From: Coprinopsis marcescibilis
Lineage: Eukaryota > Basidiomycota > Agaricomycetes > Agaricales > Psathyrellaceae
Direction: 5' to 3'
DNA: 64,000 nucleotides
Assembly: GCA_004369085.1 (NCBI GenBank)
Contig: ML210266.1
Coordinates: 1-64,000 of the forward strand
Position numbers and translations under genes: made by a program. Shown here piece by piece: positions 21,902 to 34,802 of this stretch. The notes below the pieces were generated by a model. That model did not search any database and was not told where the DNA came from. It saw nothing but the letters and a program-made list of their open reading frames with translations. The first letter of the stretch is position 1. Each line of letters starts with the position of its first letter.

Positions 21902-22781
21902 CCACCGACGTTGGTCTGTGCGTACCGGGATAAAGATGACGAACCTCTGAGTAACCTCCCGAGCGGTAGAGCGTACCCCCAGAAATCGGAAATGTAGAAA
22001 AAAGTTTGCCCATCCGCCCGCGGGGAGATCGAGGGACTTGGGTAGAGAAGGTGGCTTGATGACCCGCACCATTAAGGGGTACAAGCCATATCGTAGTAAC
22101 CAGCCAGTACCCATTGGCTCTGTAGTCATGAAGGAATATGGTAGCTATCACAAAGGTCCAGAGGTATGGTCCAAAGCAGGTGGAAGGCGTCAAGCAAGCC
22201 TCACTGGACTCAAGAGTCACACGAAACCCCAGACTCCGATCATGGGAGCAGATCAATTATAAATTCAGCACCGCCACCCCTAATGCGACATGTCTATTCT
22301 AACAGGGACGACGGAATGAGACCCAAAAATGGCTCATAGCAACGAGTTCCGAGGCAAAAGAAGTCCGTAGCTATGGTTACAATGCTTGGAATGGACTGTG
22401 ACGTTTGTAGAGTCCATGATCGTCTGCTTGCCCGCAACCCCCGTCGAATGTGACATCCATCGTTGAAAACCTAAAGGTTTTGTGCGACCGATCGATCGAT
22501 ATGCATTAGTAAGAGAAGCATTCGGAAACCTACTAGAAAGTAAACACCCCCCAGGATTTTTATGAAAAAGTTGAGGCCAAGAGGAAGAGGTATAGGGATC
22601 GACTTTGGGAGAAATCTGAAAGACACTGCCCACTATTGTTTTATCAAATGGAAATGGTACTGGTATCGGAACGAACGAAACGGCAACGGTATGTAAGAAA
22701 GCTGACTCTATAAAAGGACCTCCAGGCGTAGCACCGCAAAACATCAGAGGTTTAGGCTTTTACTATGTACGTCACGGAAGG
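21902..22781. other. Intergenic
   Basis: No gene recognised. It holds the upstream region of the AA9 gene and the 3' side of the lectin gene. Confidence 0.45.
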
Positions 22782-24218
22782 CTAGAGCGTCCAAATCTGA
22801 TTCGCATTGTTGCTGGTACATTGCCAGGTTTGGATCTGGTTTCCATTCGCCAGGTCTCCAAGTCGTAAATCAAGACATTGGGCTACCAAGTTCAAACGTA
22901 TCATTAGCATTAGAATTACCTACATTGTCAAGGAAGGACGGACGAGGCACTCACAAGCTCCCTGCAAAACAATCCGATTTTCGTCCGTAAATACCCACTG
23001 TTGGGCCGGCAGATTATCGTAGCATTGCCAAATCTTCATCCCTACACCATTCGCAGGACCTAGCCCCGCACAGTGAGAATTTATTGTCATCAATTCTAGA
23101 AAACAGCAGACTTTCCGTGGGGGACTACTCACTCGAGCCGGCATCTAAGCAAAAATTGGTCCCGGCGAGCCTTACCTGAGTTGGTCCGCGATAGATGACC
23201 CAATTTTGGGCTGCTGTGCCATTACAGTCGTATCTGCAATGGGAGAAACATAATTTGCGTCAAGGTCCATTGAGGGAGACCTCCATAACTTACACTTGCA
23301 CCGGCGTCCCATTGGAAAAATTGGCCCCACGAACGTCTAAGCATTTTCCGGGATTGCTCAGACCTGGATGTATACGCCATGTATCCGGTCCAGGCCAGTT
23401 TCCTGACGGACAGAACCTGTAAAACGGGGAGAAGATTTTGTTAGATCTGATCTCAAGAAAGGCTTGATTCAAATACAGCGGCTGGCTGGGTACAATTTCC
23501 CCAGCGTTTCGAATCAGAATAGGGATAAACCATCACTCACGTAATGCGAAAGGTTGTGTTCGAGAAGGGACATTCGTAAAGCGGGGGATTTGGCGCTGTC
23601 GGTCCTGAGGGAGGGAACCGTGTGGGTGGAGAATCAAAGGCTGAGAAACAGTCCGTGGATAAACAAGCTATTGAAGGGCAGTATCCCATTCGCTGTTAGC
23701 ATCAAGGCCAAGTTAGTCATTTTGTTGCGGCACATCTTATAAAAGCGTACAACGACTCACCACTGGTCGGTCTTGTGGTGTGACCTGTAGTCCCGTGTTC
23801 AGGTAGGATGGGTCTTGAACCATGTAGTAATAAAATTGCTGTGAAGCGAGGATGAATAGCACATCTCGTTAGGCTTTCGACTGCTTGATATGAATTAGCG
23901 ACATACTTCCCCGAAGAATCCAGCCCTAACTGTTCTCAGTCCATTCGCATTTCCCCCGTTGGCGTCTGTATAGAAAAACCCGGCATTGGCCGGTAAGAAC
24001 TTGGTTGTGTTTCCCTGAGAGGGAATAACACCGTCAAGCTGGCCTCCAATATACAGATTGATCGGGGCTGGGCATTGATTCTCGACGATGTATTGCGTCA
24101 AAGGTGCAGTTTGCCTACTCTCTAGGCCTATGCTTCGTTCGATCTTGGGTAAAGTAGAGAGCGCCACATCAGAGGCAAGGACAACGAGAGCGAGTATCGT
24201 CCAAGTTGGTGGGAACAT
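22782..24218 (-). CDS. Secreted two-domain protein: cysteine-rich N-terminal domain plus ricin-type beta-trefoil lectin
   Basis: About 323 residues from seven exons in phase (24218-23907, 23838-23761, 23692-23541, 23416-23294, 23233-23133, 23059-22955, 22882-22782). The signal peptide is MFPPTWTILALVVLASDVALS. The N-terminal half (YIVENQCPAPINLYIGGQL to NTTFRITFCPSG) has six cysteines and resembles the thaumatin-like fold in its opening motif; that assignment is tentative. The C-terminal lectin runs from WRIHPGLSNPGKCLDVRG to NANQIWTL with CLDVR, CLDAG, MKIWQC, CLDLRLGD and IQTWQC repeats. It is very similar to the lectin domain of the protease at 11013, including intron positions. Sugar binding is inferred from the fold. 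Confidence 0.88.
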
Positions 24219-24966
24219 GACCGCCGACAAGCGAGTTTCAAAAACGTCCCATTTGCCATGGGAGACTCGCCTTATAGGGCCTTGAGAACTCGAACGAAGA
24301 GCATCGATGACCCAATGTCATCGAATCGCGCGTGGTGTGTGAGAGCACTTCGCTCTGGTTGGCTCATGGCCCCGCGATCGATGATGCCTATCACTGGGGC
24401 CCCTCAATTTCATTCGCCAACAGCCATCCATTCTATCAGTGTGAGAAGCTTCGGGCTTGCCTGGGCTATAGAGCTAGAGCACGGCAAATATACACGTTGT
24501 TTCTAACATTGGCCATGAATGTCAAGTTATGACAATCGTAGCGGCGCTGTGCGGCCTGTCCCCGACTCACGGTTCAGGCAACTTTCACGGCCTATTTAGT
24601 CAGAAATCCTAGGATCTCGAATGTTCACGTGTTCGCATGTTCCTCCAACAAGTGGAGTCGTAAGGTGCTTCCCACCGTTCGGCGTTAATCGGCACGTGTT
24701 CGGCGTTTTCCGAAAGATACTCTCTCTACTTTCATGATCAAGCGCTAACCTCGAGGCCACCGTCGCAGAAGCCAGGAAAAGATGGTGGAATGTCATATTT
24801 TGAAACATCTACGTTATTACAATACGTGAGGCTACTGGCGAGGTAATGCTATCTATATATGCTTGATGAAATGCGAGTTGAAGGTGAGATAATGAAAGGA
24901 TAGATAATTTACTCAAAAATGGTAAAGGATGACAGGAAAAAAAACTTCTATATAGTAAAGTGACGT
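24219..24966. other. Intergenic
   Basis: No gene supported. A 66-codon minus-strand frame starting at about 24796 has a hydrophobic N-terminus but no other support. Confidence 0.4.
24271..24277 (-). promoter_or_regulatory. TATA-like element of the lectin gene
   Basis: CTATAAG on the minus strand, about 53 bases upstream of the ATG at 24218. Confidence 0.4.
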
Positions 24967-26867
24967 CTAATAGAGGTAAGGCTCAGGGGAGAAATAGTTT
25001 GTCAGCTCAGAGCCGCGCTTCTTCAAGGCGAAGGTGACATAAGTATGGATACCCGTCCTCTCACTAAGTTGTCGATGGTTGCTGTAACAAATTAGTAAGA
25101 TTCATTCTGATTTTACGCTGAAGAGTAACTCACAATGTGTTGCGAATCTCCTTCGATACCCAGTCCTCCGGTTCAGCGATCCCACTGGTGTTCTTCATGC
25201 GCAGTTTCGGTTCGGTGTAGTAATCTTCAATCGCGCGTGCAATAGCTTGGTCGTCTGAACAGTAGCGGCTAGAGAACGAGGCCAGTCGGTTAATATCGGT
25301 TCACTGAGACGAGTTGAGTTCCCACCTCACTGGAAGATACAACTTCGGATATACGGAATCTTTCGCGCCTTTGCCGGCGAACAAAGAGTAGTAGTACAAC
25401 AGCCCCCCGACTGGATGTAGTCTCTGATCGAGCTGGATGCCATTGCTAGAGTCCACATCCAAGATTTCATGGTCTTCAAGGGGTGCAACCATATGGAGAT
25501 CGCAGTTAATACTCGAATGTGCTTGGGGAAACATGTTATTCCAAAGTCGTTCCATATCCCGCACAGTCTCCTCCATTTGGGGTGTATGCAAACGACCACC
25601 AAGAGTGAATGCGCCAACGGCATCAGACCAAGATGATCCCGTCTTGGGGCGGCAATAAATCTTTGCACGCGCTGTTGAGCAAGAATGATAACAACAAAGT
25701 AGGTAAACCATCATACCTTTAGCCGATTTTCGCTGCTTGTGACGCAGTCCATCGAGATTATCTGGATACGAGGCTTGTGATCTTCGTCCAATGTGTCGAA
25801 GTATGACAGCAAGAAATCCAATGGTTTCAACAAAGCAGGGTCCAGAGTAGAAACGAGGCGACGGAGGGGCTTATAGTCGACATCCCACAAGGCAATCGGG
25901 GAACGTTTCTCAGAACTGTCATGTTCGGTGGGTGAATGGGGAGCAGGAAGGTAGTAAACCTTAAGTGTTACGGTTCCATCAGTGAGGAAATCGAACCCTG
26001 GATATGACGAAACATAGTCAGTGGTCCGCATTTGAATCAAAGGCGAGCATACGACGTACCGACGAAAAAGCGACTGCCGTCCGGGATTTCATCACCGTCG
26101 CAGGATTGTGGGAAGAGAAACTGTTCAGTTTTCTTCCTCCAGGTCATACTGTCCTTGGCGGCGGCGATTAGGCCCAGACTGCCCTCAGCGGAGGTAAGAT
26201 AATCCAGCACGCGAGATCCTTTCAGTCGTCGGCCGGATACAGGGTGCCTATCGTAAACGAGGAAAATGGACGTAAGACAGTGCTTAGCAAGCGATACTGT
26301 CTTGGTAAGTACTCACATAGGTTCAATGGCGAACCTAACCTGGCGGTTATTGCTCTGTTTCGACACGCCCTTTGCCGCACTACCGTTAGGACATTGGTTT
26401 GAGGAGCTTGCTTCGAAACCATCCCGTGATTGTGGTGGTAAAACCCAGCTGAGCTCAACGGGGCTATTATCGATCGTCATCACAGAGTCCGAACACGGAG
26501 TATCGTGCGGAGGCATTAGTGCAATGACAGTACGATAGACAAAGCACAAAAATTTGCACTGGGGAACCGCATCGTAGTTTGCCGTATCCAACATTGCTGC
26601 GAATGGTGCACCTAGACGTATCCACCAGAAGTTGGAGTGAGCAGAGAATGGGAGTATCTAGTCAAGCCTATCAGCGTCGACCATACAAGGCGTATTAAAC
26701 TGAGAACGTACGCGTGTGAGGAGGTCATAAACCTTGAGACCACGTACTTGACAGAGAGTTTTCGGTGTATCAAGAACTGCATCACGTCCGAGAAGTGCTA
26801 TCGCGGTAGCCCTCACTGTTGTGGCGAGGTCTTGAGACAGAGGTTCGTGAAGATCTGGTCGATGCAT
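24967..26867 (-). CDS. DMATS-type aromatic (indole) prenyltransferase
   Basis: Soluble ABBA-fold enzyme family that transfers a dimethylallyl or longer prenyl group to tryptophan, indole products or other aromatics. Seven exons in phase (26867-26712, 26657-26317, 26247-26060, 25997-25717, 25660-25326, 25268-25134, 25081-24967) give about 516 residues; characterised fungal members are around 450. Signatures include SNFWWIRLGAPFAAML, SPVELSWVLP, QVRFAIEPM, RLKIYCRPKTGSSW, GGLLYYYSLF, YPKLYLPV and a C-terminal HTYVTFALKKRG. The first exon's ATG at 26867 is the first in frame; the N-terminus before LTRILPFSAHSNFWW is variable in the family. The nearest gene is an MFS transporter 2.9 kb away on the same strand. 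No NRPS or PKS is present, so the acceptor substrate cannot be inferred. Confidence 0.9.
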
Positions 26868-29801
26868 GGGTACAGGATAATTGAGGCCTAGTAAGGACAC
26901 AATATAAGGGCTAAGTGAGAATGAGAACGAGGAGCCTTGGGTCGCACTATTAGTAGAGTGAGGTGGTCGTTCCAAAGGTTCTTCGAAGGCGTTGGTGGCT
27001 GAATTCGTCCAAATTTCTTTTATACATTTGAAGGAGGCCGCATGAAGCGAGGTGATAGCTCCATGGAGCGATACCCAGCTTGGGCCCGAATTCCGCTGAT
27101 CTAAACAGACTGGTGACTGTCGGCATTCACGTTGGTCATTTGTGGAAAAACGAGATGATATGAAAGTGCAAACTTACGGGTGGTGTGTACATTAATAAGT
27201 ATATTGTGAAGTGGATGATGACCTGAGTTGTTCTAGACAGATGTATCAGATGTTTGTGGGTGGCGAGACCTGAGGCGGCGGGTTATCGAACATGACAGGT
27301 TTTGAGGGATGGGTACCAAGATATAAAGGTCAAAGTTGAGGCGGATTCCAAAATTTGGCGTACCGACGTACTTGATCTTAACCACAGATGTGAATGTGAC
27401 GACCGCTAAGGCCGCGTGGCGAGGTTAGTGGATTGCCACGAAGAAAGTCTGCCCTTTGACATGATACGGAATCTAGATCCATGGTGTGATCAATCGCTAC
27501 ATGGGTAACAGGCGAACTTGAGTTGATCGCGTGTACGACATCATCAGCTTGTGGTCTGTGACGCGACGCGGGTGCCACTTCCTATGTGAGCCACCTGTGT
27601 CAAAAATAGTTGCTGGAATCAGAACCTTTTGCCTCCTTTTGCTCAGTTGGGAAATGTGGGGATTGCTGCTTCGCGGAAGGGTCTGACACCGGTCGCACAA
27701 CAGGCTAACTGCGTACCGGGCAGAATATCATCAAATAAGCCAAATTCGCAGAAAATGAGCCCGAGGCTGTGGGCTCCCCATTCCTGAAGCAGACAAGTGT
27801 TTGATAGCACCCTTTTTTCTGGTCACCCTATAATTGACACGGAGAAACGTTAGCTTCCTGTACCTCATGATAATGGATGCGACGAACGCTTGGCAGTAGT
27901 ACTAAACAAAGAAACAGCTGTTGGGACTATTAGTATTCCTATTGAGTGGGCCCTGAAGGACAGCGCTGACATGGTGATTTAATTCGGGAGTGAGATCTTG
28001 AGATCCAAATATCTTGCTCTAAATTTGCGATTATACATAACCTAAAAAAGCTATTCAGGAAGACCGCGAGATTTAACCACAGGGTCACGAACCTCGCTAG
28101 GGTTATTCAAACACACCCAACCGCATCGTACCCACAAAAGACTCAGTGGTCTGTGCTCGTACCTCAAAGGATAGGCAGCTTGATAAGACCAATTACTTCT
28201 AGAACCCGCTGCGAGACAAGTTGCCGGCTCCGAATCAAAACGCGGATAAATACGGACGCACATGATCGAAAGCATAGTGATCTTCGCCCTTCTTGATTCG
28301 CTTCGGGATAATTAACACAGTTACTCAGGATAGCTCTGGTGTTCAAGCCACAGGCACCATATTTCAGGGACATAAGCTTAGCACAGTAGCAGCGATAATG
28401 CCCAAACCCACAGAAATGATCGAATTGTCTTCAAAACTGGCCATCCTCGACACCGAGACCCCACCGCATGTGGGTTTGGAAGCAAATCGCAGCTGAAGGC
28501 GAGAATGACGGTCCAGTGCCTCGCCATTGACCCGGTGTAGACCATTTATAGATTGACGATTTGAGGTGAATCAACTAGGATACATTAGATCGGATTTTCT
28601 TCATAACCTGAAGTAGAACCGCCAGAACACACCAATGTGAACTTTCCCAATCAGACTCGAGCCCAGGTTAGATACCAGGAGGAGTATCATTCAAGTCCCG
28701 TCTTGTTCTCATGAGATCCAAATGCTGACTATCATTCAAGGAACCTGTTACTGCAAGTTACTGAGTGAAAGGCGGAGAGAACAGCAGATTGGTACATACA
28801 GAATCCCGTCATGAGTTATCGCATCTGGTCGCATTTTATTTAAACTAACCAATCATGATTTACAGGCGTGATCCCCACGTATCAGGCTCATCGTGTTAGG
28901 GCATCCCTCACCGTCGACGATGTCTGTCTCCTAGTGCAAGCCTCCTGCGACAAATTTGTGAACGGACATGCTGTCCAAGTGGCAAATGGCGTAATGGTGG
29001 GCGATATCAATATCTTTAGAAGTAGATTCATTCCGAGTTCAGGGTATTCAGGATCATATGGCAGAGAATTTTGACAAGAACAATTGCCAGCGGTTGACGT
29101 CGACCGCGGCCACAGCTCAGCAATCCTCCCCACTCGGGCTCCGGAGCTCCGCCGTCCGCGATACACAGCCACATTGCCCCACAGTCACGCAGTTAGTCAT
29201 GTCGCGGTTGTCATATTTTTGCTGCGGCGTAACAGTATTAGAATCCCTATATCTATGTGACGGAACGCGACGCCATGTTACAAGATAAGTTTTCAATTGC
29301 AGACAGAGGCCGGAGAACGGAGAACGGAGCACGATTTCTGCGGAAGGGGGATATATGGATGCGCACGTATCGTCACTTTGTGCTGACTCTATGATCAGAA
29401 AAGAGTCGAACGGCAGCCACCTTGCGGCGTATGACCCAATATGCCAGCATAGGACGTACACTCACACCAGGCGGGTCTTAAGCTAGTCTACATAGATACA
29501 CACTATGGTATCCAATACTAAGGATATCGGAAGAGGCCCATCCTCCGGAACACGGACCCGAGTCGGAGGTGAACACGGGCTGACCATATAATTGTGACTA
29601 TAGCGTTGTTAATCGCTACGAACCCGCTGGTATCATCTCTTCTAGATTGTTGCTTCCCATGTGAACACTACGCTTGACGTATATTACTCTTCTTCGTATC
29701 AAATTCTGTATAGTACGTATATATGTGAGGAATCGGAAAGAATGAGACGTAGGAAAGATACAACTGGTATACACTGCTCGGAAGGATCGTTCTTGAAGTT
29801 A
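26868..29801. other. Long intergenic region
   Basis: Nearly 3 kb with only short frames. No domain, tRNA or repeat family was recognised. Confidence 0.45.
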
Positions 29802-31886
29802 TTAGAGAGCATAAATAAACCAAGCAGACTTGTCACCAAGTCCAGGGTCCTCTTGGCTGCGTATCATATTTTCCCTCAGCGACTTCTTCCTCCTATTCTG
29901 ATCCCACAGATACAGGATGTTGACGGCAGTGAGGGCGAACATGGCGACCGAGAAACCCAGCAGAACTTTGGTTGCCAAAACGTACCGGGGCGCTGGGGAA
30001 AGCGACCCCAGAAGCCAAGTAGCCAGAATGCCCCCTGAATTCGTCATGATGAAGCCGATAGCGATCGCCGTCGCCCTTCTGATATGAGGCGCCGCGTTGT
30101 TTGCACCCCATGTCGAGAGGGATGGCGCTGAAAGGTAAACGCCGGCGATAGAGAAGAACAAGGACATGTATTGGACATGATTATTGACGGTGGCTGAAAC
30201 CTTAACAATTAGCACATGTCCCGATCGGGTCATTTATATGAGTTGTCTCGAACGGAATGGTACTCACAAAGGAAAGTTGTAAACCCCACAATGCAGAGGG
30301 CAAACGCGAACATGCTCACAAGACCTCTGCACTGGTATCTGTCGGATACGAGCGCCCCTATCATTGTCACTACACACAAGGCAACGTTCATTATGAGACT
30401 TAGCTAAATAGACGACAGGCATATGGTCATTACTTACAGACGAAGGCGACTGCGAAAGGAGGAACACTCATTAGCTGGGTTCTCGCGGGCGTATGTCCGA
30501 GTCCTTGTACAATGGAAGGCGCAAAGCTAACCAAAGCAACTTCAGAGGGCTTCTTACGAGTCTTAGATTAGTAACGACTTACTATGCCAACCCGTAGAGA
30601 ACCGTTCCTACAACGATAAAAGTCAGCGTCATTGATGCTTTTGTCGTATCCGCTGACTCGCTCACCGTCCATGAAAAATATTACAGATATCAACCAAACA
30701 TGAGGCAGAGTGAACGCCATTACAACTTCCTTCCAGCTGAAAGAATCTACCTTTTCGTCGGGTGAGGTGACCCCATCATCTCTGAGTGTCGCAGCAACGT
30801 AGTCCTTCTCTTCTTTCGTAAGGAACCTACTGTGCCCGGGAGACCGAGGGAGAAGGGCGAATGACAGCAGCCCGAAGACGAAAGTGAAAAGCCCTTCGAG
30901 AATAAAGATCCAAGCCCAACCTGGCCTGCTTCCAATGCCATCCATATTAATGATGCCGAAGGCGAGGAGCCCAGAGAACGCGCCAGATAGGGAAGCGGCC
31001 GAAAAGAAAATGGAAATTCTAAAAATAGACATTCAGAGGTGCTATCCATAATCCAGAACAGATATACCATTTCTTACCTCCATTGAAGTCGCCGACGAGG
31101 GTAGAACGAGGATAAATAGAGTACTAGTCCAGGGAGCACTCCACCTAAATGTATTATGGGACTGCATCGAGTTCCAGAACCACGATTGTCGCACCTTCGA
31201 GTAAGCCAAGGAAGAAGCGAGCGATGAGCAGCCCTCTATAGCTTGACACAATGCCTGTCGTGTACCAGCTCTGTCAGGGTCACCGTACCCTGATACGATT
31301 GACGTACCTTGCAAAACTGTTACTACACCCCACAGCGTAAGCATCGTCGGAAGCATTAAGTTAGGACCAACGGCCTGACGAAGAACTCAGTGGCCACAAC
31401 TTAGAGTAAGACATGCAATAGACTCATGCTCGCTTACCTTGAGTAGAAGGTTGGATGGTAGCTCAGCGACAATATACGGAATATAGGTAACGGTCAGTGC
31501 GATGCTGTACTGGTAGTTGGTCATTGCAAGGTCTTTCTGAAGGCCGGCCACACGCGCATTTCCGAGGTTGGTGCGATCCTACCAACAGAAAATGTCAGTA
31601 ACCGCTCAGGCACCATGTCGTGTCAGTGTCAGTCCTCAGCCAGGGGTATAGCTGCTGACCAAATAGATAGCCGGATACGCACCAAGAACGACAGGAGATA
31701 GAACATCGTAACAACCGGTAAAATCCATAAATCCATCTTCAACCATACTCTTTTCTCCAAGTCCCGTCGCTTGAGAAAAATGGCGGTGGGAATAGCACTC
31801 CTGACGCTCATGCTATCAGAGCTGTAGCGGTGTTTCTCGGGGTCCAAAGAGGACCTCGAGGAGAGCTTATCGAGAGATATAAACAT
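29802..31886 (-). CDS. MFS transporter, allantoate permease (Dal5)/anion:cation symporter type
   Basis: Plasma-membrane symporter of about 499 residues from ten exons in phase: 31886-31683, 31578-31438, 31374-31308, 31254-31195, 31144-31078, 31018-30666, 30607-30583, 30526-30438, 30369-30268 and 30193-29802. A cytosolic N-terminus (MFISLDKLSSRSS) precedes the first helix, then the family motif DRTNLGNARVAGLQKDL. AVGPNLMLPTMLTLWG, ARFFLGLLEGGVLPGLVLYL, YPRRRLQWRI and FFSAASLSGAFSGLLAFGI are typical of Dal5-like carriers. The second half has IGALVSDRYQCRGL and IAIGFIMTNSGGILATW. Substrates in the family are carboxylates, ureides, vitamins and small peptides, so the substrate here is open. The start at 31886 is the first ATG in frame. 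Confidence 0.92.
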
Positions 31887-34802
31887 ATTCGAAGCGGTAT
31901 CGCGCGCCGTTTCGCGATGATGGAAATAAGTCAGTCTCAAACAGTTGAACAGCGAGGCAAAAGGTACTAGAGCTGAGAAGCCAAAATGAGGGGAAAGTTG
32001 GGAGTGAATACTTGACTCGGAACAGCGGCAATAGTCTAAGGTTTAAGTATGGCAAGGTTTGGACTCCTGAATAGAGCACCCATCACTCAGCCGCATCGCG
32101 AAGTAGAAAAGCCAAAACAGTACGCCAGTATAATTGCGGAAGCTTCGAACAAGCTTCATCACTAGTGTGACTACGGGGGCGAGACTGGAAGACTTCTGCC
32201 TGTCCGAACGAGACGCTACGGTGATGGTATGATCATCGATCTCGGACCGTAGGTGCGACCACGAGGCGCTGGTAAAACTCAACCACCTTCAGGAGGGTAA
32301 GCGTGGGGAAAGATGACACAGTACAGTTCTTTGACTGTAAGAGTGCGAATATGCTCAAGAATTAGTAGACCAGATGGATGATTGCGAGTAAGCGCCCAAA
32401 TTAATTTAATCCGGGAGCTGATCGAGGATGTTCATTGTTGGCGACAAATGGAGTACGTATACGCCACCCAAAGCGTCGGCCGCAAATCCCTATCAGTTTC
32501 AGAGTAACTATTTACTAGAGGAATACATTATAATTTCATTCTGGCCCTGACTCCGTTGCTTCAAGGATAGTGGCCTCTGCACTGTTTTGATTGGTAGTAA
32601 CGTGGAATCATTGCGTCTGCGTGGTGCGATAGCCCTACACTACAAACATAATGGTAAACAATAATTGAGACGTCTACCTACCATTGAGTTGTCGAGGAGG
32701 AGGTGGATTATGGGGAGCGATAGATTTACTTAATCCCAACTTGAAAGTGTCTACTTTCACTTTTCAAATTGTGGCCAGAATCCTATGTCGCGATGCTGAG
32801 GTCTTATCGCGATCATGGCATAGCTTCACTATTCCGCTACTACCCTGGTTTATTCTGTGTGTCACAGTCAGGCTGTTAGCCACCCGCCACTCATCCCCAC
32901 AGACGTCATTCAAGGATTGCTCATGCGTACAGCATCCAGTCAGAGAACCACTACTTATCTAGAGTTCCAACAGGGTCTTTCGAAAGTTCCAATTCCCGAA
33001 CGTTACGTATCAGTCGCTAAATCATTTAAACAGTACTTGTATCTCGGGACGTGATCTTTCCCTACCACACTATTGCGTTGTTGAACAAACGGACCCACGA
33101 AGTATTTACCCTGTACTTGGCACCAGCTCAGGAGACAGCTATTGGGCCGCGACCCTGAGTTGGGTGCGAACTTCAGGTCGAACGGCGTTTTTATCTTGTT
33201 TGAGCCTTCAGGGACGAGTTGGTCACTCGCATAGCTATTAACAAGCGTCGATGTAGTGACACCCGTACATATGTTGGTATCAGCTTCGACTCAGAGGGTC
33301 CGAATAACATGGGATCCCGAACTCTGTTTATGGGTAATGCAGAATTTGAACGTCCTCAAACTCCGCTTTGACTGAACTTTGAACTACACAGGTCTCGATG
33401 AAGAACCAAGGTGGTGCTGCTCTGGTACTGCCTCGAGCTCCTCCGACGATCTCCCGGCTCCCAGGTCGATCGGAACCTTCATGTGTCATGTCCAAGGTTA
33501 CTTTCAAACGTATATCAACGTTTTCCCGGGTAAGATATCGTTATACACACAACACAGGGGCCGATTCCTTGAAACAAATGGATGTCACCCCTTGACGTAA
33601 CATAAATAACTGCTTCTTGAGTTCTCGCATTCAGGTCTACAAGTTGTGCATGCCTGGTGCTGAGACGGACGCCCGATTTACCATGTTAGGAAATATATCC
33701 ACCACCCCACGGTCGTCGCTGTCACCACCCCACATGCGTGCGTGCGCTCGAGAACCAGCGCGGTGATTCGCGAACGGCGTCACTAAACCGAAGCACAGTA
33801 GCAACGACAGAAGTAGAAGCATCACGCTCTATCTTGTTTCCCTAAAACCCACCATCTCTTCTATTACACTCCCGATATAGCCGCATCGAGATGCTCAGGG
33901 CTTACCACTAATGAGAACATAAGCGCCGCCGAAGTGCATTCAACCCTATCTATTTGCATTACGTTTAGGGTTAAGGAAGGTACTGATGCTGAGAGTTCGA
34001 GCCAGGGTCCGGAGCATTGGTTCTCACTCCACTGCACGCACAATGCACATGCCTCATGGGCCGCACTTAGAAACGAAACGAAGCGTGGATGGCGAGTGAA
34101 TTATGTGTAATTGAAAAGAGTCGCATGCGATGACATGCGCAGCGAGTTCTTCGACCTCGTGTACGAAGAAGCGCATACGTAAACCAAGTCGGAAGCCAGA
34201 TTTGGCTGGGGCTTCGGAGTCACCAGATGTATATCACACCACATTATAAGCCATGGTGTTATCCGTGAACCCATCATCGCTGCCAGGGGCTCCTGTACAT
34301 TGGGTTGTTATTTAGATTACTACTAAGTTCAACATTCCCGAGTTCAAAGTTGCGCAGTGATATGTCGGAGAAAGTGATGTATATCTTGAATTGCCGAGGA
34401 TGAGTTGAATACCCTCGGATACGTACTTGGAAGCATTGTTGCTGCAAGCGAGATGGTATGAAAGTTGTCAGAATTCTAGAAGTGAACTTACCTTGGCGGT
34501 ACTTAGTGCATGTATCTTGAAGTTGAGCACCATTCCCGATGCCATGGACATCCTACTTGTATGTGAGTGAATTTGACAATGATATAATGATGCAGTTTAC
34601 ATTAAAAACAATTAAAAGGGGGCAAGTAACGAAAACGGAGAACAAAACAAAAAGCGTGCCGCCCAAATTTCTCTAAATAATTATATAATTAAGTTAAGCT
34701 TCAGAATTTATGGGATAGGCCACTTTGCAGCTTCAGGTGTGGCGTATGTCAATGTATGACTCTAATCGGGTGCACCGAAGCGGCATAAACCTGTACTTCC
34801 CA
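31887..34802. other. Long intergenic region
   Basis: About 2.9 kb with no supportable gene. Short frames show no domain and stop frequently. Confidence 0.45.

Noticed and set aside
24596..24808. Short minus-strand frame with hydrophobic N-terminus
   Set aside because: Could be a tiny secreted peptide, but the Met is followed by a weak signal and there is no homologue in the window.
28000..29600. Possible gene in the long gap between prenyltransferase and transporter
   Set aside because: Only short frames with frequent stops; no conserved motif on either strand.
29661..30038. 125-codon plus-strand frame
   Set aside because: Antisense to the last exon of the MFS transporter.
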